NCBI GenBank assembly: GCA_035525015.1
Contig: DATLFC010000279.1
Coordinates: 1 to 22,943, forward strand
Reading direction: 5' to 3'
Length of the DNA: 22,943 nucleotides
Source of the DNA: DATLEX01 sp035525015
Lineage (GTDB): Bacteria > Acidobacteriota > Thermoanaerobaculia > Gp7-AA8
The translations under genes and the position numbers were made by a program. The notes under the pieces are model-generated. The model was not told the origin of the DNA. It searched no databases and worked only from the letters and a program-made list of their open reading frames with translations. This document shows, piece by piece, positions 22,884 to 22,943 of this stretch. Each line of letters begins with the position of its first letter. The stretch's first letter is position 1.

Positions 22884-22943
22884 CGGGTGAGTTCTGCAGC
22901 GCGGCGAGGTAGCTGTACATCTTCCAGCGGTGGTCGACGTCTT
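22876..22943 (-). CDS. C-terminal end of a gene running out of the window
   Basis: Twenty-one codons plus a TGA (22878-22876) are visible on the minus strand, reading DVDHRWKMYSYLAAL and ending NSPAT. The mix of acidic, aromatic and Leu/Ala residues resembles the extreme C-terminus of large pyruvate:ferredoxin oxidoreductases (an Arg-Trp...Tyr...Leu-Ala pattern), but 21 residues are not enough to claim it. Such an enzyme would fit beside an ADP-forming acyl-CoA synthetase. The overlap with the convergent nitroreductase gene is eight bases. Confidence 0.35.
   Translation of the reverse strand, partial: DVDHRWKMYSYLAALQNSPAT

Overview
This 22.9-kb window is GC-rich and densely coded. No gap between genes exceeds 300 bases, and neighbouring genes often overlap by a few bases. 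I saw no rRNA, tRNA, CRISPR array, insertion sequence or phage gene. The gene set is chromosomal and bacterial: a membrane pyrophosphatase, polyphosphate kinase, peptide deformylase, a lipoprotein Cu/Zn superoxide dismutase, a BlaI-M56 pair with a TPR tail, and a bacterial deoxyhypusine-synthase-like protein. Together with an intergenic repeat of the type that translates to 'SFASLRMT', this suggests an Acidobacteriota-like, aerobic or facultative soil or subsurface organism. That placement is an inference from gene style, not a proof.

Layout. (1) 1-1920, minus: the first 640 codons of a K+-dependent-type membrane pyrophosphatase, cut by the window edge, with a plausible sigma70 promoter. (2) 1996-2858, plus: a putative lipoprotein and a DUF4920 secreted protein, overlapping by ATGA. 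(3) 4340-2852, minus: a threonine-dehydratase-like PLP enzyme overlapping a peptide deformylase. (4) 4364-7251, plus: UPF0047/YjbQ protein, a mercuric-reductase-like flavoprotein, lipoprotein SodC and a secreted hypothetical protein. (5) 8768-7248, minus: a deoxyhypusine-synthase-like enzyme followed by a small PAS-Fis regulator whose start is covered by a perfect inverted repeat. (6) 8796-14523, plus: a promoter and palindromic operator, a BlaI-type repressor, an M56 metalloprotease with three TPR modules, an ApaH-like phosphatase, and polyphosphate kinase 1 translationally coupled to the phosphatase. A 31-bp GC hairpin and a dispersed-type repeat follow. (7) 14679-16105, plus: a small hypothetical protein, a GNAR-looped hairpin, a five-helix membrane protein and a SAM methyltransferase. 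(8) 16111-19747, minus: a GNAT plus ADP-forming acyl-CoA synthetase fusion, a 128-aa protein with two CX9C cysteine pairs, and a two-CBS protein. (9) 19902-22883, plus: a lone HypC-like chaperone, a frameshifted formyltransferase-like gene, a radical SAM protein without its C-terminal cluster domain, and an Acg-type nitroreductase. (10) 22876-22943, minus: the C-terminal end of another gene.

The most interesting stretch is 16.1-22.9 kb. Its gene content (CBS protein, Acg-type nitroreductase, acyl-CoA synthetase/acetyltransferase, HypC, radical SAM) resembles low-oxygen or dormancy regulons. Three copies of one near-palindromic motif, GATGT-N3-GTYCGTCAC-N2-GG, lie 60-80 bp before start codons there. 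One copy is a perfect CRP-type TGTGA-N6-TCACA site. This suggests a small regulon under a Crp/Fnr-family regulator encoded outside the window. Polyphosphate kinase, the ApaH-like phosphatase and the membrane pyrophosphatase add an energy-conservation theme.
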